This document shows, piece after piece, positions 22,357 to 24,407 of a stretch of 24,407 nt of DNA. Source of the DNA: Alistipes sp. Lineage in GTDB: Bacteria; Bacteroidota; Bacteroidia; Bacteroidales; Rikenellaceae. The DNA lies in contig JAFYRB010000077.1 in assembly GCA_017559615.1 (NCBI GenBank), positions 1 through 24,407 on the forward strand. Direction: 5' to 3'. The first letter of the stretch is position 1, and the number at the start of each line of letters is the position of its first letter. The position numbers and the translations under genes were made by a program. The notes beneath the pieces were generated by a model. It was not told where the DNA came from. It did not search any database and worked only from the letters and a program-made list of their open reading frames with translations.

Positions 22357-22389
22357 AAGAGAAGAACGAGAGTTCTTCTCTTTTTTTTT
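22357..22389 (+). terminator. Displaced terminator of tRNA-Lys
   Basis: An 11-bp stem (22357-22367 with 22372-22382) has a GAGA loop and a run of T residues to 22389. It begins 2 nt after attR, so before integration it stood directly behind tRNA-Lys. Confidence 0.9.
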
Positions 22390-22678
22390 GTTGCATATCA
22401 GAAAGTTAGCCTCCACCCCGCTGTAACCCGCTAACACTCAAAGGGTGAGAATTGTCGCAGCTTGTCGTATGATTGGCGCACTTTGTCTCATTTGCACGAC
22501 AAACCTATTCACTATTTTACTGATTAAGATAACCCACTTATTTCAAAACAGGTTTACCGTTATGCTATTGAACTTAAGTATATTCTTCTAATTCATATTT
22601 TTCGACACCATCTAACCTATATTTAGAGTTTTATATTATCTTTGTGTCACATAAAATTGTAGTATAAAAATATAAATT
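22390..22678. other. Non-coding chromosomal segment right of attR
   Basis: No gene is seen. The segment contains a series of TTGTC-like pentamers at about 10-bp steps (22452-22496, see findings) and a candidate -7 box TATCTTTG (22637-22644) for the DUF4491 gene, 34 nt before its start codon. A matching -33 box is not clear. Confidence 0.6.
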
Positions 22679-22966
22679 ATGAACTTTACAGGACTAATTG
22701 TCGGACTTGCAACTTTTTTAGTCATAGGTATATTTCATCCTATTGTTATCAAAGCGGAATATTATTTTGGTGTAAAATGTTGGTGGTGGTTCCTTATAGC
22801 AGGCATTCTATTTTGTGCATTATCAATCGTCATAGAAGATATGATTGTCTCTACAATACTTGGTGTTACTGCATTCTCATCGTTTTGGAGTATCTTGGAG
22901 TTGGTACACCAAAAGAGACGAGTGGAAAAAGGCTGGTTCCCAGAGGGCCCAAGCCACAAAAAGTAG
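22679..22966 (+). CDS. DUF4491-family membrane protein
   Basis: 95 residues with three hydrophobic segments (about 4-22, 33-53 and 58-75). The family-typical features are LIVGLATFLVIGIFHPIVIKAEYYFG (7-32), VKCWWWFL, IEDMIVSTILGVTAFSSFWSILEL and the basic end RVEKGWFPEGP. DUF4491 proteins are widespread in Bacteroidales and have no assigned function. The protein is complete and sits in the inner membrane with the WFP motif probably in the cytoplasm. The L,D-transpeptidase-like gene follows after 39 nt and is probably cotranscribed. Confidence 0.9.
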   Translation: MNFTGLIVGLATFLVIGIFHPIVIKAEYYFGVKCWWWFLIAGILFCALSIVIEDMIVSTILGVTAFSSFWSILELVHQKRRVEKGWFPEGPSHKK

Positions 22967-23005
22967 AGTCGCCCGAACCGAACTCACTTGAAACACGTTA
23001 GGATT

Positions 23006-23629
23006 ATGAAATCTCCAAGAGGGCGGAAATACCTTTATTTAATCTTGATTGCTGCTATAGTGATATGTGCTATGGTGGTAGTAAACCTATGCTTTGGTAA
23101 TAGGTTGCCAAAAGATATTGAGCAGAAGGCCGCAGAGTTATACGCATACTGCCAAGAGCGAGGGTATAACACTCAAATAGGAATTCTTGTTGATTATAGC
23201 CTCTATTCGGGAAGGAATAGATACTTCGTTTGGGATTTTGCAAAGGGAGAGGCTGTGGTGTCAAGTGTCAGTCCGATGGGATGTGGAAAGGGTAGGAGCT
23301 ATGGTCGAAATAAATTTAGCAACGAGCCAGGCTCAAGATGCATATCTTTAGGACATTACAAGATAGGTAAAGAGAGGCAGATGTATTCGTTGAATCGTAA
23401 ATGCTTCGAGTTGGATGGTCTTGATAGTAGTAATAGCAATGCACGCAGTAGAGCCATACTATTACATCCTTCATCCCTGCCCTCTATTAGTGTTTACCCA
23501 TTGCCAATTATCTCAGCAATCCCATATAGTGCAGGTTGCATAACGATGCCGTTTAGTAAGTACGATGAAACTTCAAGACTTCTAAATAGCGTAGGCAATA
23601 AGCCTGTTATTATGTGGGTATATAATTAA
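23006..23629 (+). CDS. Murein L,D-transpeptidase-like protein (YkuD-type variant), membrane anchored
   Basis: 207 residues from the ATG at 23006; the frame also opens at a TTG at 22988. An N-terminal transmembrane anchor (about 9-30, YLYLILIAAIVICAMVVVNL) puts the rest in the periplasm. The catalytic domain follows the murein L,D-transpeptidase catalytic family: FSNEPGSRCISLGHYKIG (104-121), FELDGLDSSNSNARSRAILLHPS (134-156, His154) and PYSAGCITMP (173-182, nucleophile Cys178). In the usual family the first His-Gly motif reads H-G-x-G; here the corresponding region is SPMGCGKG (89-96), so that histidine is absent. It may cross-link peptidoglycan or attach proteins to it. Activity is likely but not certain because of the changed residues. 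Confidence 0.85.
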   Translation: MKSPRGRKYLYLILIAAIVICAMVVVNLCFGNRLPKDIEQKAAELYAYCQERGYNTQIGILVDYSLYSGRNRYFVWDFAKGEAVVSSVSPMGCGKGRSYGRNKFSNEPGSRCISLGHYKIGKERQMYSLNRKCFELDGLDSSNSNARSRAILLHPSSLPSISVYPLPIISAIPYSAGCITMPFSKYDETSRLLNSVGNKPVIMWVYN

Positions 23630-23630
23630 G

Positions 23631-23668
23631 AAAGAAACGAGAACGTGAATTCTCGTTTCTTTTTTTTG
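23631..23668 (+). terminator. Terminator after the L,D-transpeptidase gene
   Basis: A perfect 13-bp stem (23631-23643 with 23650-23662), a 6-nt loop and a T-run to 23667. It starts 1 nt after the stop codon and may also serve the convergent acetyltransferase gene. Confidence 0.93.
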
Positions 23669-23684
23669 TGTAGATAATTGCCCC

Positions 23685-24257
23685 TTATTTATTGGCGCGA
23701 CGTTGTAGGTGCCACATCTGGTGCTTGAAGAATTCGCGAGTGCCGACACGCTCGAAGCCCAATGATGTATAAAGCCTCTCGGCTTGCCGATTATTGAAAT
23801 CTACGATTAGTCCCACGCACTCGTGACCTTCTTCAAAGGCATTTTCGCAGAACGCCTTAATCAGTTGCCTCCCTATGCCCAAACCTCGAAATTCGGGGAG
23901 TATGCCTATCGAATCAAGATAGTATTCGCCTTTGCTCGTCTCATCGGGGATTTGCGGAACACGACCTACATACTCTCGTAATACCGTAAACGTCCCATCG
24001 CGCAACTCTTTCAGCCGTGCGCCATCATAGCCTACGATAGCCCCAGCTGCTACGCCATCAACCTCGGCAACGAATGCATACCTCCAACTATATTGCGTAT
24101 TTTCGCGGCGTGCAATCTCCTTCAATACGGCGATAGGCTCCTCGCCGCAGTAATCTTGTAGCGCATTTTCATCGTCAATTGCCATTGCAATAGCCTTTGC
24201 AATGATTTCTGTATCTTCTATTCGCGCGGGGCGAACCGTAATTTTTCTTGCATCCAT
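23685..24257 (-). CDS. GNAT-family N-acetyltransferase
   Basis: 190-residue acetyl-CoA-dependent transferase. The N terminus (ITVRPARIEDTEIIAKAI) and the beta4-alpha3 segment are typical: YYLDSIGILPEFRGLGIGRQLIKAF (117-141) contains the acetyl-CoA pyrophosphate-binding loop R-G-L-G-I-G. The end, VGLIVDFNNRQAERLYTSLGFERVGTREFF (152-181), is the usual N-x-x-A-x-x-L-Y-x-x-x-G-F motif. The substrate is unknown; many such proteins acetylate small amines or protein N termini. It is a single-gene unit, convergent with the transpeptidase gene, and its candidate promoter stands extremely close to the start codon. Confidence 0.92.
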   Translation of the reverse strand: MDARKITVRPARIEDTEIIAKAIAMAIDDENALQDYCGEEPIAVLKEIARRENTQYSWRYAFVAEVDGVAAGAIVGYDGARLKELRDGTFTVLREYVGRVPQIPDETSKGEYYLDSIGILPEFRGLGIGRQLIKAFCENAFEEGHECVGLIVDFNNRQAERLYTSLGFERVGTREFFKHQMWHLQRRANK

Positions 24258-24261
24258 ACTA

Positions 24262-24269
24262 CAAAGTTA
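24262..24269 (-). promoter_or_regulatory. -7 box next to the acetyltransferase start
   Basis: On the minus strand TAACTTTG (24269-24262) ends 4 nt before the ATG at 24257, which predicts a leaderless or near-leaderless transcript. No -33 box is found at normal spacing. Confidence 0.45.
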
Positions 24270-24373
24270 GTAAAATCTTTTTTAGAATGGCCTGCAACGT
24301 GGGGATATTTGCCCTTATATATATTATAAATATAGGTATACCCCGTGAATAGGGTGGTAAATCAAGAATTTTT

Positions 24374-24405
24374 AAATATTTTCTAATTTTTTCTTGAAAA
24401 TATTT
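24374..24405 (+). promoter_or_regulatory. Inverted repeat with -33 box at the window edge
   Basis: AAATATTTTC (24374-24383) and GAAAATATTT (24396-24405) are perfect inverted arms with a 12-nt spacer, followed by G to make TTTG (24403-24406). Arm length, spacer and position match the repeat in front of tRNA-Lys at 14654-14685. Confidence 0.55.
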
Positions 24406-24407
24406 GC

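Overview
The window looks like a Bacteroidales chromosome, probably Alistipes/Rikenellaceae-like. The evidence is Bacteroidota-type promoters (TTTG about 19-20 bp before TAnnTTTG), lipoproteins with acidic residues after the lipobox Cys, a paired SurA/OstA-like envelope cluster, a DUF4491 protein and a tRNA gene without an encoded CCA. The genus is an inference; the order is fairly secure.

Layout. Positions 1-14546 are ordinary core genome: the end of rplT; mgsA; a RelA/SpoT-family protein whose synthetase domain looks degenerate; a surface lipoprotein with an L-threonine aldolase; rdgB with a HAD hydrolase on the opposite strand, meeting the aldolase in a 46-bp perfect palindrome; PspC with a nitroreductase; and an envelope-biogenesis operon (SurA-like lipoprotein, two-domain SurA-like chaperone, OstA-like protein) followed by a GH2-like protein that lacks its catalytic residues.

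Positions 14741-14813 are tRNA-Lys(CTT). Its 3' end is one copy of a 13-bp direct repeat (14802-14814 and 22342-22354) that brackets a 7.5-kb integrated element. All element genes lie on the minus strand in two apparent operons. Operon one is the tyrosine recombinase, a 25-residue hydrophobic peptide and an unknown 265-aa protein. Operon two is an excisionase-like HTH protein, an SF3-type helicase, a primase, and five small genes, one of which resembles the small terminase subunit of tailed phages. A 205-bp AT-rich block carrying many GTTAA/TTAAC repeats sits between helicase and primase and is a good origin candidate. I see no relaxase, no phage structural gene and no large terminase. The order integrase - HTH - replication module with origin - TerS-like gene - att matches the plan of phage-inducible chromosomal islands. 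My main hypothesis is therefore a small Bacteroidales phage satellite; a non-conjugative mobilizable element that has lost its mob genes is the alternative.

Positions 22355-24407 return to the chromosome: the tRNA's original terminator (now 7.5 kb from its gene), a DUF4491 membrane protein with an L,D-transpeptidase-like protein, and a GNAT acetyltransferase. At the extreme right edge an inverted-repeat promoter element recurs that also precedes tRNA-Lys, suggesting that another strongly transcribed gene starts just outside the window.
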